A stretch of DNA of 64,000 nt. Origin: Chryseobacterium herbae (GTDB taxonomy: Bacteria; Bacteroidota; Bacteroidia; Flavobacteriales; Weeksellaceae). A program made the translations under genes and the position numbers. The notes beneath the pieces were generated by a model. The model worked only from the letters and a program-made list of their open reading frames with translations. It ran no database searches and was not told where the DNA came from. This document shows positions 25,636-34,379 of this stretch, in pieces; the stretch's first letter is position 1; every line of letters starts with the position of its first letter. Location: positions 62,001-126,000 of the forward strand of contig NZ_JAOAMU010000006.1 in the NCBI RefSeq assembly GCF_025154075.1. The letters are read 5' to 3'.

Positions 25636-26148
25636 ATGAATGCAGAAACTAAGCTGAGAAAAGCTGAAATTGAAGACAGAAACGCCATTTGGGCTATTAT
25701 CCAACAATCCATTGAAAGGAGAAAACAGGACGGAAGCACCCAGTGGCAGAATGGTTATCCTAATATGGGAACGGTAGAAAGTGACATTGCAAAAGGCTTT
25801 GGATATGTGATGACGGTAGACGGAGAAATTGCTGTATATGCCGCTTTGATCTTAAATGATGAACCGGCTTACAGTACGATTGAAGGAGCGTGGCTGAGCG
25901 ATGGGGAATTCGTTGTTGTGCACAGAGTGGCGGTTGATGGAAAATTTGCCGGCCAGGGAATGGTGAAAAAATTATTTGACCATATTGAAGATTTTACAAA
26001 ATCCCAGGAAATCCAAAGTATAAAAGTAGACACAAATTACGATAATATCGCCATGCTGAAAATCCTTGAAAGCAAGGGTTATTCCTATTGTGGTGAAGTT
26101 CTTTTGGCAGACGGAATGAGAAAGGCCTATGAGAAGATTATAATTTAA
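25636..26148 (+). CDS. GNAT-family N-acetyltransferase
   Basis: A 170-residue protein with the Gcn5-related acetyltransferase fold; substrate unknown. The start LRKAEIEDRNAIWAIIQQSIERR is a typical first strand and helix. The acetyl-CoA site lies around residues 95-120 (VVHRVAVDGKFAGQGMVKKLFDHIE), where VDGKFAGQGM takes the place of the R/QxxGxG/A motif. The C-terminal part with TNYDNIAMLKILESKGYSYCGE is the characteristic last part of the fold. It stands alone between the repeat array and the efflux operon. Confidence 0.83.
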   Translation: MNAETKLRKAEIEDRNAIWAIIQQSIERRKQDGSTQWQNGYPNMGTVESDIAKGFGYVMTVDGEIAVYAALILNDEPAYSTIEGAWLSDGEFVVVHRVAVDGKFAGQGMVKKLFDHIEDFTKSQEIQSIKVDTNYDNIAMLKILESKGYSYCGEVLLADGMRKAYEKIII

Positions 26149-26212
26149 GCAAAAAGTTAAATCAACTTTCATTGAATTTTTAAAAGAAGTTGTATTTATA
26201 AACTCTATCATG

Positions 26213-26248
26213 TTTGTTCGTTTAGTTCTGAACTAATTTCTACTTTTG
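26213..26248 (+). promoter_or_regulatory. Promoter and operator of the efflux operon
   Basis: TTTG (26213-26216) and TACTTTTG (26241-26248) fit the -33 and -7 elements, with a spacer of 24 that is slightly long. Between them lies TTAGTTC-T-GAACTAA (26222-26236), a perfect 7-1-7 inverted repeat. Its placement suits a repressor that blocks polymerase, most simply the GbsR/MarR protein encoded first in the operon. Confidence 0.65.
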
Positions 26249-26264
26249 TCAAAATTTTTATATT

Positions 26265-26720
26265 ATGCACCAAAGTATAGAAATTGATGAAAAAATTTTT
26301 CAAGATGCCGTAAAGTTTTATGGCACCGTTTTCAACCTACCGCCTTTAGCGTCAAAAATCTATGCCTACCTGCTTTTCGATTACGAGAAAGTAGGTATTA
26401 CTTTTGACGAATTTGTCGAAGTGCTTTCCGCGAGCAAAAGCTCTGTTTCCACCAGTATTTCACTACTGTTGAATGCACAGCTCATCATCGACCACAACAA
26501 AATGGATGAGCGAAAACGGTATTTTTTCATCAATGATGAGTACAAGAAGATCAGATTTGAAAAAATTGTTCAAAAAATGGAGGACGAACTCAAACTGCTG
26601 GATGACCTAAACAACTTTAAAAAAAATCATGACAATGAATACAACGAACGGGTAGAAGCCTACAAAGCACTCTTACATAAAAACATAGAAAATATTCAGG
26701 AATCTCTTAATAAACTTTAA
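26265..26720 (+). CDS. GbsR/MarR-family transcriptional regulator
   Basis: A 151-residue winged-helix regulator of the GbsR branch of MarR. The N-terminal helices lead into a winged helix (LPPLASKIYAYLLFDYEKVGITFDEFVEVLSASKSSVSTSISLL, about 26-70) and a wing (DERKRYFFI). The C-terminal half is a long coiled-coil helix that would form the dimer. It is the first gene of the RND operon, one base before the adaptor gene, so it most likely controls this operon through the palindrome in its promoter. The signal it senses is unknown. Confidence 0.85.
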   Translation: MHQSIEIDEKIFQDAVKFYGTVFNLPPLASKIYAYLLFDYEKVGITFDEFVEVLSASKSSVSTSISLLLNAQLIIDHNKMDERKRYFFINDEYKKIRFEKIVQKMEDELKLLDDLNNFKKNHDNEYNERVEAYKALLHKNIENIQESLNKL

Positions 26721-26721
26721 A

Positions 26722-27909
26722 ATGAATAATAAGCTAGTTATACTTTCTATTGCAGCGTTTTCACTGACAGCCTGCAAAAAAGAAGCTCCAAAACAGGATG
26801 GCCCAAAACCTTATCCCGTTGTCAATGTGGAGTCCAAAAATATAGTGGGCTATCAGACCTTCCCGGCTACCATACAAGGAAGGGTCAACAATGATGTCCG
26901 CGCAAAAATACAGGGATATATCACTCAGGTTTTAGTAGACGAAGGACAGTATGTGACAAAAGGACAGCCGTTGTTCCGTCTGGAGACCAATATCCTGACC
27001 GAAAATGCAGCAGCTTCCAAAGCTGGTATTGGTGCAGCCGAATCTACTATTGCAGCGGCACAGGCTTCTGTAAATGCAGCTCAGGTGGAAGTCAACAAAC
27101 TGAAACCTCTCGTTCAGAAAAATATCATCAGCAATGTACAATTGCAGACGGCTCAGGCTAATCTTGCCCAGGCTCAGGCGCAGTTGCAACAGGCTACAGC
27201 AGCCAAAAGACAGGCCGTTGCCAATTATAAAGGGGTAGAAGCCAATATCGAGTACTCTGTCATTCGTGCCCCTATTTCAGGAGTTATTGGAAGACTTCCT
27301 TTAAAAGTAGGGAGTTTAGTAGGGCCGAGCGATCAAACTGCCTTAACGACTATTTCGGATACTTCTGAATTGTTTGTCTATTTTTCCATGAATGAAAAAG
27401 AATATTTTGATTTCCTTGAAAAATCTCCGGGAGCCAGTATGTCAGAGAAGATCAAAAATCTTCCCATGGTTGAGCTTCAGTTGGCCAACGGCAGTATTTA
27501 TTCTGAAAAAGGCAGAATTGAAGCCATTACAGGACAAATTGATGCAACTACAGGAACCATTCAGTTCAGAGTTGCCTTTGCCAATCCACAGAAATTGCTG
27601 AGCAATGGGAACAGTGGATCCATCAGACTTCCAAAAACATATGATAATGTATTGGTCGTTCCTGAAAGTGCAACGTACGAACAGCAGGGTATTGTTTACG
27701 TTTATAAAGTGGATAAAGGAGATACGGCAAGAAATGTAGTGATTAATGTGATCGACAGAATTGACAATATGGCCTTAATAAAAACAGGTATCAATAAAGG
27801 TGAAATGATTGTTGCTGCAGGAATCGGAGGACTGAAAACAGGAACTGCTGTGAAGCCGAAACCAGTAAAAATGGATAGCCTTGTACAATCTATAAAACCG
27901 AAATTCTAA
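26722..27909 (+). CDS. RND efflux periplasmic adaptor lipoprotein
   Basis: Membrane-fusion protein of a tripartite efflux pump, 395 residues. A lipoprotein signal peptide has the lipobox LTAC with Cys18. The barrel-sandwich half (IQGYITQVLVDEGQYVTKGQPLFRLE) is followed by an Ala/Gln-rich coiled-coil hairpin (about 95-165), the second lipoyl half (YSVIRAPISGVIGRLPLKVGSLVG), a beta-barrel and the membrane-proximal domain. It would link the inner-membrane pump to the outer-membrane channel encoded downstream. The start codon comes one base after the regulator stop codon and the pump gene begins one base after its own. Confidence 0.92.
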   Translation: MNNKLVILSIAAFSLTACKKEAPKQDGPKPYPVVNVESKNIVGYQTFPATIQGRVNNDVRAKIQGYITQVLVDEGQYVTKGQPLFRLETNILTENAAASKAGIGAAESTIAAAQASVNAAQVEVNKLKPLVQKNIISNVQLQTAQANLAQAQAQLQQATAAKRQAVANYKGVEANIEYSVIRAPISGVIGRLPLKVGSLVGPSDQTALTTISDTSELFVYFSMNEKEYFDFLEKSPGASMSEKIKNLPMVELQLANGSIYSEKGRIEAITGQIDATTGTIQFRVAFANPQKLLSNGNSGSIRLPKTYDNVLVVPESATYEQQGIVYVYKVDKGDTARNVVINVIDRIDNMALIKTGINKGEMIVAAGIGGLKTGTAVKPKPVKMDSLVQSIKPKF

Positions 27910-27910
27910 A

Positions 27911-30900
27911 ATGATTAAAAATTTTATAAACCGACCGGTTTTATCCACCGTAATCTCAATCTTAATTGTGATTCTCGGGGTTTTGGGGTTGATTGCCCTG
28001 CCAGTCACACAGTATCCGGATATTGCACCTCCCACTGTAAGCGTTTCAGCGAACTATACGGGAGCCAATGCGGAAACGGTTATGAAAAGTGTTGTAGTAC
28101 CTCTGGAAGAACAGATTAACGGGGTGGAAGGAATGGATTACATTACTTCCAGTGCAGGAAATGACGGTTCAGCACAAATTCAGGTATTCTTTAAACAGGG
28201 AATTGATCCGGATATTGCTGCGGTAAACGTACAGAACCGTGTGACCAGAGCAACACCGCTACTTCCAAGTGAGGTGACCCGTTCAGGAGTTGTCACGCAG
28301 AAACAGCAGACCAGTGCATTGATGTACATGTCTTTCTATTCTGAAAACAAAGACCTGGATGATGTATATCTTCAGAACTTTTTGAATATCAACATTATTC
28401 CGAACTTAAAAAGAATTAATGGAGTAGGTGATGCCAACGTTTTCGGGGGTAAAAATTATTCCATGAGAGTCTGGCTTGATCCTTCAAAAATGGCAGCTTA
28501 CGGATTAACTCCGGATGATGTTACGGCGGCGATCAATGAGCAGAGTAGAGAAGCAGCTGCCGGTTCTATCGGACAAAACAGCGGGAGCTCTTTTGAATAT
28601 ATCATTAAATATGTCGGGAAATTCAACGAAAAGGAACAATATGACAATATCATCATTAAAGCGCTTCCAAGTGGACAGAATTTAATGCTGAAAGATGTGG
28701 CTAAAGTTGAATTGGCAGGACAGTCCTACACAGGAGTCGGAGAAAACGGAAACAACCCGTCCATCAGTATGGGGATCTTTCAGACGCCCGGTTCCAATGC
28801 CCAGGAAATTATTAAAAATATCAAAACCTATCTGAAATCAGCGGAAGGAAGCTTCCCTAAAGGCGTAAAATATACATTTAACTTTGATACCAACGAATTT
28901 CTTGAGGCATCGATTGAAAAGGTAGTTCATACCTTAATTGAAGCCTTTATTCTGGTATTTATCGTGGTATATATTTTCTTACAGGACTTCAGATCTACAT
29001 TAATTCCGGCCATTGCGGTTCCGGTATCTATTGTAGGTGCATTCTTCTTCCTGAATTTATTTGGATATTCATTAAACCTTTTAACCTTATTTGCACTAGT
29101 TCTTGCGATTGGTATTGTGGTGGATGACGCGATTGTCGTCGTCGAGGCCGTTCACGCCAAGATGGAACACGGTATTGCCGATGCTAAAAAAGCAACCGTA
29201 GAGGCGATGGATGAAATCACAGGAGCTATTATCTCCATTACTTTGGTGATGGCTGCGGTATTCGTTCCGGTGACATTTATTACAGGTCCAACGGGGGTTT
29301 TCTATCAGCAGTTTGGTATTACACTGATCATAGCGATTATCATTTCTGCAATTAATGCATTAACGTTGAGCCCGGTTTTATGTTCATTATTCTTAAAACC
29401 TCACTCAGAGCATCATTCAGAATATAAAAACTTAAACCTGTTACAGAAATTTTTCTACAAGTTTAACATTGCTTTCAAAACGGCAACCGACCGCTATGGA
29501 AGAGGATTTGTATTCTTATTAAGACATAAATGGGTTACATTGGTCATCTTTGCGGTTACCGGAAGTATTTTATTCTGGGCAAGCAGCAGCATGAAGAAAG
29601 GTTTCGTGCCTACAGAAGACAGGGGGATCATCTTTACAGACGTACAGCTTCCTCCGGGCGCTTCCATGGAAAGAACATACAATGCTTTGAAAACCCTTCA
29701 AGCGAATGCTTTAAAAGTTCCTGGAGTACAAAACGTAACGATTTCCACCGGTAGAGGTTTCTTATCCGGAAACGGGAGTAATAACGGTCTTGCTTTCGTT
29801 AAGCTGAAACCATTTGACGAAAGGAAAAAAGACGGGCAGACCTCTGAAGATATTACTAAAAAACTATTTGGTATTTCAGGAAAAGTTCCGGATGCAAAAA
29901 TCGTATTCTTCCAGCCGCCAAGTGTACCAGGTTTTGGTAACAGTGCCGGTTTTGAAATGGTACTGTTAGACAAATCAGGAGGAGATTATGCTGATCTTGA
30001 TAACAAAACCAACGAGTTTATCGGAAAGCTGATGCAGAGACCCGAGATTGAATTTGCCCAATCATCATTTAATACAAAATATCCTCAGTATCAAATGGAC
30101 ATCAATGTTCCTTTGGCCAAGCAGGTAGGCGTTTCTGTCAATACGATTTTAAGTACGATGCAGGGATATATCGGAGGGGTTTACACCGCAGACTTTACAA
30201 AATACGGGAAACAGTTCAGGGTAATGGTTCAGGCACTTCCTGAAAACAGACAGAACATCAATAACTTAAATGAATTGTATGTGAGAACTGCTTCCGGAGT
30301 CATGTCGCCAATTTCTCAGTTTGTAACGCTGAAAAAAGCATACGGACCACAGTCAGTAAGCCGATATAACCTGTTTACTTCCGTGAAGATTACAGGGGCC
30401 AACTCCGCAGGATTCAGTTCAGGGGATGCAATTACAGCGGTACAGGATGTTGCCAAAGAAACTTTAAATCAAAATTACGATGTAGAGTTTACAGGATTAA
30501 CAAGAGAAGAATTAAATTCAGGATCTCAGACCCTTTTGATCTTTGGATTAAGTTTAATTTTCGTTTACTTCATTCTTTCTGCTCAGTATGAGAGTTATAT
30601 CCTTCCGTTGGTCGTGGTAATTTCTCTTCCTCTTGGGGTAATGGGAGCCTATTTCGGACAAAAAATAATGGGCTTGGAAAACAATATTTATTTCCAGATT
30701 GCTTTGATTATGTTGGTTGGATTGCTCGCGAAAAACGCCATTTTGATCATTGAATTTGCTGTTCAGAGAAGGCATCACGGAGAAACCATTGTCATGTCTG
30801 CGATCAATGCTGCAAAAGCCAGGTTAAGACCGATTTTGATGACCTCATTTGCGTTCATCTTCGGACTATTGCCATTGGTTCTTGCCAGCGGAATTGGAGC

Positions 30901-31057
30901 AGTAGGTAACCGATCTATTGCAACAGGTGCGGCGATAGGATTATTAATAGGGACCATTTTAGGACTTTTTGTAATTCCTGTTTTGTATGTGATTTTCCAG
31001 ACTTTACAAGAGAAAGTGAAGCCGATTAAAAGAGAAGATATCAATTTAGCAGAATAA
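27911..31057 (+). CDS. RND multidrug efflux transporter (AcrB-like)
   Basis: Inner-membrane proton-driven pump of the HAE1 type, 1048 residues, expected to form a trimer. The start MIKNFINRPVLSTVISILIVILG is the first membrane segment. The proton relay in segment 4 is VVDDAIVVVEAV with Asp405 and Asp406, and the conserved lysine region of segment 10 (GLLAKNAILIIEF) is present. Two large periplasmic loops with porter and funnel domains are visible by length. Substrates cannot be predicted but are probably hydrophobic drugs or detergents. It is cotranscribed with adaptor and regulator genes, and an intercistronic palindrome separates it from the outer-membrane gene. Confidence 0.94.
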   Translation: MIKNFINRPVLSTVISILIVILGVLGLIALPVTQYPDIAPPTVSVSANYTGANAETVMKSVVVPLEEQINGVEGMDYITSSAGNDGSAQIQVFFKQGIDPDIAAVNVQNRVTRATPLLPSEVTRSGVVTQKQQTSALMYMSFYSENKDLDDVYLQNFLNINIIPNLKRINGVGDANVFGGKNYSMRVWLDPSKMAAYGLTPDDVTAAINEQSREAAAGSIGQNSGSSFEYIIKYVGKFNEKEQYDNIIIKALPSGQNLMLKDVAKVELAGQSYTGVGENGNNPSISMGIFQTPGSNAQEIIKNIKTYLKSAEGSFPKGVKYTFNFDTNEFLEASIEKVVHTLIEAFILVFIVVYIFLQDFRSTLIPAIAVPVSIVGAFFFLNLFGYSLNLLTLFALVLAIGIVVDDAIVVVEAVHAKMEHGIADAKKATVEAMDEITGAIISITLVMAAVFVPVTFITGPTGVFYQQFGITLIIAIIISAINALTLSPVLCSLFLKPHSEHHSEYKNLNLLQKFFYKFNIAFKTATDRYGRGFVFLLRHKWVTLVIFAVTGSILFWASSSMKKGFVPTEDRGIIFTDVQLPPGASMERTYNALKTLQANALKVPGVQNVTISTGRGFLSGNGSNNGLAFVKLKPFDERKKDGQTSEDITKKLFGISGKVPDAKIVFFQPPSVPGFGNSAGFEMVLLDKSGGDYADLDNKTNEFIGKLMQRPEIEFAQSSFNTKYPQYQMDINVPLAKQVGVSVNTILSTMQGYIGGVYTADFTKYGKQFRVMVQALPENRQNINNLNELYVRTASGVMSPISQFVTLKKAYGPQSVSRYNLFTSVKITGANSAGFSSGDAITAVQDVAKETLNQNYDVEFTGLTREELNSGSQTLLIFGLSLIFVYFILSAQYESYILPLVVVISLPLGVMGAYFGQKIMGLENNIYFQIALIMLVGLLAKNAILIIEFAVQRRHHGETIVMSAINAAKARLRPILMTSFAFIFGLLPLVLASGIGAVGNRSIATGAAIGLLIGTILGLFVIPVLYVIFQTLQEKVKPIKREDINLAE

Positions 31058-31065
31058 AATTAAGG

Positions 31066-31152
31066 TTTAAGATATTAGAAGTTAGAAATTAGAAACGAAT
31101 CTAAAAACTAACTTCTAACTTCTAATTTCTAAACTCTAACTTCTAATTAACA
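31066..31152. repeat. Intercistronic palindrome in the efflux operon
   Basis: TTAGAAGTTAGAAATTAG words in the first part and their reverse complement (CTAACTTCTAATTTCT) in the second make a long imperfect hairpin. It fills the 98-base gap between pump and channel genes and has no T run that would make it a strong terminator. Confidence 0.65.
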
Positions 31153-31155
31153 AAA

Positions 31156-32571
31156 ATGAAGAGTTTATTAAACATCATAAAAGGAATAACTTTTTCAGCT
31201 GTCATACTGGGAGCCATTACATCATGTATGGCCAGAAAAGACTATGAGAGACCGAAAAACGTTGTAGACGAAAAGCTTTTCCGTACAGATATGCTTCCTT
31301 CGGACAGTGTCAGTGTAGGAACTGTTTCGTGGAAGGAAATTTTTACAGATCCCATATTGCAGGGGCATATTTCCAAAGCTTTAGAAAACAACTTAGATAT
31401 CAGGATTGCACTGCAGAGCATTGGTTCCGCAGAGGCTTACCTGAAACAGAGTAAAGCAGCCTACCAGCCAACCCTTTCTGTAGGACCGAACTATACGTTC
31501 CAGACGCAGTCTATCAATACACAGTTTGGGCAGATCATCGGAGAAAGACGTTATGTCAATCAGTTTGATATTACAGCGACTATCGGATGGGAAGCAGATC
31601 TTTGGGGAAAATTAAAAGCTCAGGAAAAAGCTCAGCTCGCGACGTATCTTGGAACTGTTGCTGCTCATAAAGCGGTTAAGAGTGATCTTGTAGCTTCTAT
31701 TGCTTCGGCTTATTACCAGCTTCTGACCTTTGATGCTCAAAAAAGAATCATCAATGAAACCATTGCGGTAAGAGAAAAGAACCTAGAAACAACAAAAGCG
31801 TTAAAAATCTCAGGAAATGTTACAGAAGTAGCGGTACAGCAGAGTGAGGCGCTTGTTTTCAATGCCAAGTCCCTGCTGATCGATATTGAAACGCAGACTC
31901 AGTTGCTTGAAAACACGATGAGTCTTCTTCTGGGAGAACCTTCTCATTCGATTGCAAGATCTACGCTGGAAACACAAAAGCTTCCGATAGATCTTAAATT
32001 GGGTTATCCTGCACAGCTATTGGCTAACCGTCCGGATGTGATGAGAGCGGAGTATAGTCTGATGAATGCTTTCGAGCTTACCAAATCAGCAAAAGCTCAG
32101 TTTTATCCTACATTAAAGCTTACAGGAAGCGGAGGATTGCAGTCGGTGGACCTTGACCATTTGTTCAGTGTAAATTCACTGTTTGCGAATGTTGTTGCTG
32201 GTTTGGCTCAGCCGATCTTAAATAAAAGACAGATCCAGACGAACTACGACGTAAGTCTTGCGAATCAGGAAACGGCTTATCTGAACTTTAGAAAGACTGT
32301 TCTTACAGCTGGAAAAGAAGTTTCGGACGCGATCAGAGTATTTTCTGTTCAGGATTCTTTTATTGAATTAAAACAGAAAGAACTGGATGCTTACAAAAAA
32401 TCTGTTGATTACTCTCAGGAACTGGTTACCTACGGGATGGCCAATTACCTTGAAGTATTGAATGCAAGTGTGAATTCATTAAACGCAGAGTTGAATATCT
32501 CCAATGCGGAATACAATAAAATGAAAGCTGCTGTAGAGCTGTATCAGGCGCTTGGTGGTGGATGGAAATAA
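31156..32571 (+). CDS. Outer-membrane efflux channel lipoprotein (NodT/TolC family)
   Basis: Outer-membrane factor of 471 residues in the NodT/CusC-like lipoprotein branch. The signal peptide ends in ITSC with Cys24. Two repeats of the outer-membrane efflux domain are visible (about 60-255 and 275-465), with the characteristic LANRPDVMRAEYSLMNA near residue 293 and VSYGMANYLEVL-like text near residue 430. It should form a trimeric tunnel joined to the RND pump by the adaptor. It is the last gene of the operon; a strong terminator starts 23 bases after the stop codon. Confidence 0.91.
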   Translation: MKSLLNIIKGITFSAVILGAITSCMARKDYERPKNVVDEKLFRTDMLPSDSVSVGTVSWKEIFTDPILQGHISKALENNLDIRIALQSIGSAEAYLKQSKAAYQPTLSVGPNYTFQTQSINTQFGQIIGERRYVNQFDITATIGWEADLWGKLKAQEKAQLATYLGTVAAHKAVKSDLVASIASAYYQLLTFDAQKRIINETIAVREKNLETTKALKISGNVTEVAVQQSEALVFNAKSLLIDIETQTQLLENTMSLLLGEPSHSIARSTLETQKLPIDLKLGYPAQLLANRPDVMRAEYSLMNAFELTKSAKAQFYPTLKLTGSGGLQSVDLDHLFSVNSLFANVVAGLAQPILNKRQIQTNYDVSLANQETAYLNFRKTVLTAGKEVSDAIRVFSVQDSFIELKQKELDAYKKSVDYSQELVTYGMANYLEVLNASVNSLNAELNISNAEYNKMKAAVELYQALGGGWK

Positions 32572-32593
32572 TCATTTTCATTCGATCAGTAAT

Positions 32594-32627
32594 AAAAACG
32601 TACGTCATTTCTGGCGTACGTTTTTTT
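32594..32627 (+). terminator. Terminator of the efflux operon
   Basis: AAAAACGTACG and CGTACGTTTTT form an 11-bp perfect stem with a ten-base loop, followed by a T run. Confidence 0.9.
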
Positions 32628-32680
32628 ATTTTTTTTTGGAAAACGCTAAAGATTTTATCTGCAATAAAATTGATGAAAAC

Positions 32681-32716
32681 TGTCATTGCGAGGAGTGTAA
32701 CGACGAAGCAATCTCA
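32681..32716 (+). repeat. Dispersed TGTCATTGCGAGG-type repeat
   Basis: TGTCATTGCGAGGAG, then CGACGAAGCAATCTC, with inverted arms ATTGC and GCAAT. I recall similar elements in many Bacteroidota and other genomes. The two overlapping apparent frames across it are repeat readings, not genes. Confidence 0.75.
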
Positions 32717-32828
32717 TCATTCTCCTTGGCTGAAAATCTTTGCGCTTTTTCAACAACAAAAATTACTAGTAATGAAGCCTTATGTAGGAGCTAGTTAAAC
32801 TTTAGAAACAGCAAAAAAAATAATTTTA

Positions 32829-32860
32829 TTTGCATATATGTAGTAAACTACGTAGTTTTG
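32829..32860 (+). promoter_or_regulatory. Promoter with palindromes for the GNAT-MarR pair
   Basis: TTTG (32829-32832) and TAGTTTTG (32853-32860) are spaced by 20 bases, matching the Bacteroidota promoter. GTAGT-AA-ACTAC (32840-32851) and AACTACGTAGTT (32846-32857) overlap the spacer and the -7 element, a good position for repression by the MarR protein of the same operon. Confidence 0.7.
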
Positions 32861-32880
32861 TAATGTAAAATAACAAAGAC

Positions 32881-33378
32881 ATGAAAGTACATATTCAACA
32901 ACTAAATAATACCTATTCCGATCAGCTGATTGACATGATTCTGAATATCCAGCAAAAAGAATTTAACGTACCTATTACCATTGAAGATCAGCCTGATCTT
33001 AAACAAATTGAAAGCTTTTATACGGAAGCAGGTGGAAACTTCTGGGGTGCTTTTATTGATGGTGAACTTGTAGGTTCAATCGCATTGGTTAAATTTGATG
33101 AAAGGGAAGGAGCGGTCAGAAAGATGTTTGTCAAAAAGGAATTCAGAGGAAAGGAACTGAATATTGCGCAGGAGCTTCTGGAAGTTTTAATTGCTTTCTG
33201 TCGCGAAAGTGGAATAGATGCTATTTACCTTGGAACGGTTAATATATTGAAAGCAGCCATCCGTTTTTACGAACGAAACCATTTTGTACAGGTTGAAAAA
33301 GAAAACCTGCCGGCCCGTTTTCCATTGATGAGTGCGGATAATGTTTTTTATTCTTTAATCATAAACCAGACGGTATGA
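32881..33378 (+). CDS. GNAT-family N-acetyltransferase
   Basis: A 165-residue acetyltransferase of unknown substrate. The acetyl-CoA region is AVRKMFVKKEFRGKELNIAQELLEVLIAF (about residues 78-105), with RGKELN in the place of the QxxGxG loop. The final strand and helix AIRFYERNHFVQVEKENLPARFPLM match the fold. Its last codons overlap the MarR gene by four bases (ATGA), so both are translationally coupled. The promoter about 20 bases upstream carries palindromes fit for the MarR partner. Confidence 0.85.
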   Translation: MKVHIQQLNNTYSDQLIDMILNIQQKEFNVPITIEDQPDLKQIESFYTEAGGNFWGAFIDGELVGSIALVKFDEREGAVRKMFVKKEFRGKELNIAQELLEVLIAFCRESGIDAIYLGTVNILKAAIRFYERNHFVQVEKENLPARFPLMSADNVFYSLIINQTV

Positions 33379-33854
33379 ATATAATAGATGAATCGGGGAT
33401 TCTTGCGATATCCACCAGACTTCAGCGTCTCAGTGAGCAGCTCAGAAAAGATGGAGCTTTGATCTACAAATCCTTTGGGATTGATTTTGAACCTAAATGG
33501 TTTCCTGTCATCTTTACGTTACACCATAAAAAAATGCTGAGCGTTGTAGAAATCGCGAACGAAATAGGATACACCCATCCTTCAACCATAAGTCTGCTCA
33601 AAGAACTGGAAAAACAAAAGCTTATCCAGTCAAAAAAAGATAAACAGGATGAGCGGAGAAGGCTGATTGTACTGTCTCCAAAAGGCATTGAATTGATTGA
33701 GAAAATGAAACCTGTCTGGGACTTAGTCTCAAAAGTACTGGGTGAGATTGCTGACAATGAAAATCATCTTCTAAAGGCTATTGATGAAGCGGAAGCGAAA
33801 ATTGCTGAGCAGTCGTTTTATCAGAGGGCATTGCAATTAAAGAATTCAAAGTAA
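33375..33854 (+). CDS. MarR-family transcriptional regulator
   Basis: A 159-residue winged-helix regulator. The recognition part is VVEIANEIGYTHPSTISLLKELEKQKLI (about residues 53-85) and the wing is KKDKQDERRRLIVLSPKG, which contains the DxRxR motif typical for MarR. The start overlaps the stop codon of the acetyltransferase gene (ATGA). It probably represses its own operon through the palindromes at 32840-32857; this is inferred from position. The ligand is unknown. Confidence 0.88.
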   Translation: MNIIDESGILAISTRLQRLSEQLRKDGALIYKSFGIDFEPKWFPVIFTLHHKKMLSVVEIANEIGYTHPSTISLLKELEKQKLIQSKKDKQDERRRLIVLSPKGIELIEKMKPVWDLVSKVLGEIADNENHLLKAIDEAEAKIAEQSFYQRALQLKNSK

Positions 33855-33975
33855 ATATATTGATTGCCAGTTATTTGATTGATAACACAATCAAGGGATT
33901 TTCTACGAATCACTTTAAATCCCTAGCAGCAGCGGAAAGTTTACTGTAAATTCTGATAAAAAAAGTGCTAAAATA

Positions 33976-34006
33976 TTTGGATATGCAGTTTAAATACTTA
34001 CTTTTG
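33976..34006 (+). promoter_or_regulatory. Promoter of tRNA-Ala
   Basis: TTTG (33976-33979) and TACTTTTG (33999-34006) are separated by 19 bases, an excellent Bacteroidota promoter. The transcription start would fall about 12 bases before the mature tRNA end. Confidence 0.82.
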
Positions 34007-34024
34007 TACCGCTTTAAGAAAGTA

Positions 34025-34098
34025 GGGGAATTAGCTCATCTGGCTAGAGCGTTAGACTGGCAGTCTAAAGGTGGTGGGTTCGATCCCCATATTCTCCA
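34025..34098 (+). tRNA. tRNA-Ala (anticodon GGC)
   Basis: A 74-base cloverleaf folds cleanly. The acceptor stem GGGGAAT/ATTCTCC carries the G3-U70 pair that marks alanine tRNA, and the discriminator base is A. The anticodon arm TTAGA-CTGGCAG-TCTAA gives anticodon GGC, and the T arm is GTGGG-TTCGATC-CCCAT. The 3' CCA is not encoded. A promoter lies just upstream and a terminator 48 bases downstream, so it is a single-gene transcript. Confidence 0.96.
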
Positions 34099-34145
34099 CG
34101 GAGCAGATGATGTAAATCTCATCAAAAACGCTTGAAAAGCTTATT

Positions 34146-34180
34146 AATCCTGTAATTCTTCGGAAATACAGGATTTTTAT
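34146..34180 (+). terminator. Terminator of tRNA-Ala
   Basis: AATCCTGTA pairs with TACAGGATT. Inside, TTC and GAA close a UUCG tetraloop, giving a near-continuous 12-bp stem with one A-A mismatch. A T-rich stretch follows. Confidence 0.85.
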
Positions 34181-34379
34181 TTTTAGATCTAGTCATTCAT
34201 TTCTTTTAAGATGACTCTATCCATGATATTTTACTGACAAATGGATAAGCCCGGAAAAGAAAATTAAGAAACACTCATTCAACCTGTCGTTCGTAATGCT
34301 CAGTCAATCATTGAGTACTGAATCTGTTTTTTCGTTGTTCAATAGAAAGAAAAAGTATAGTTTTACGTATTCCTGCTTT

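Noticed and set aside
32552..32798. Two overlapping plus-strand frames after the efflux operon
   Set aside because: They run through a terminator and the TGTCATTGCGAGG repeat and have no coherent protein character.
33875..33924. Small hairpins between the MarR gene and tRNA-Ala
   Set aside because: TTGATTG/CAATCAA and AGGGATTT/AAATCCCT can pair, but neither is followed by a T run and no role is apparent.
34296..34379. Longer start for the TonB receptor
   Set aside because: It would place a signal peptide behind 28 hydrophilic residues.
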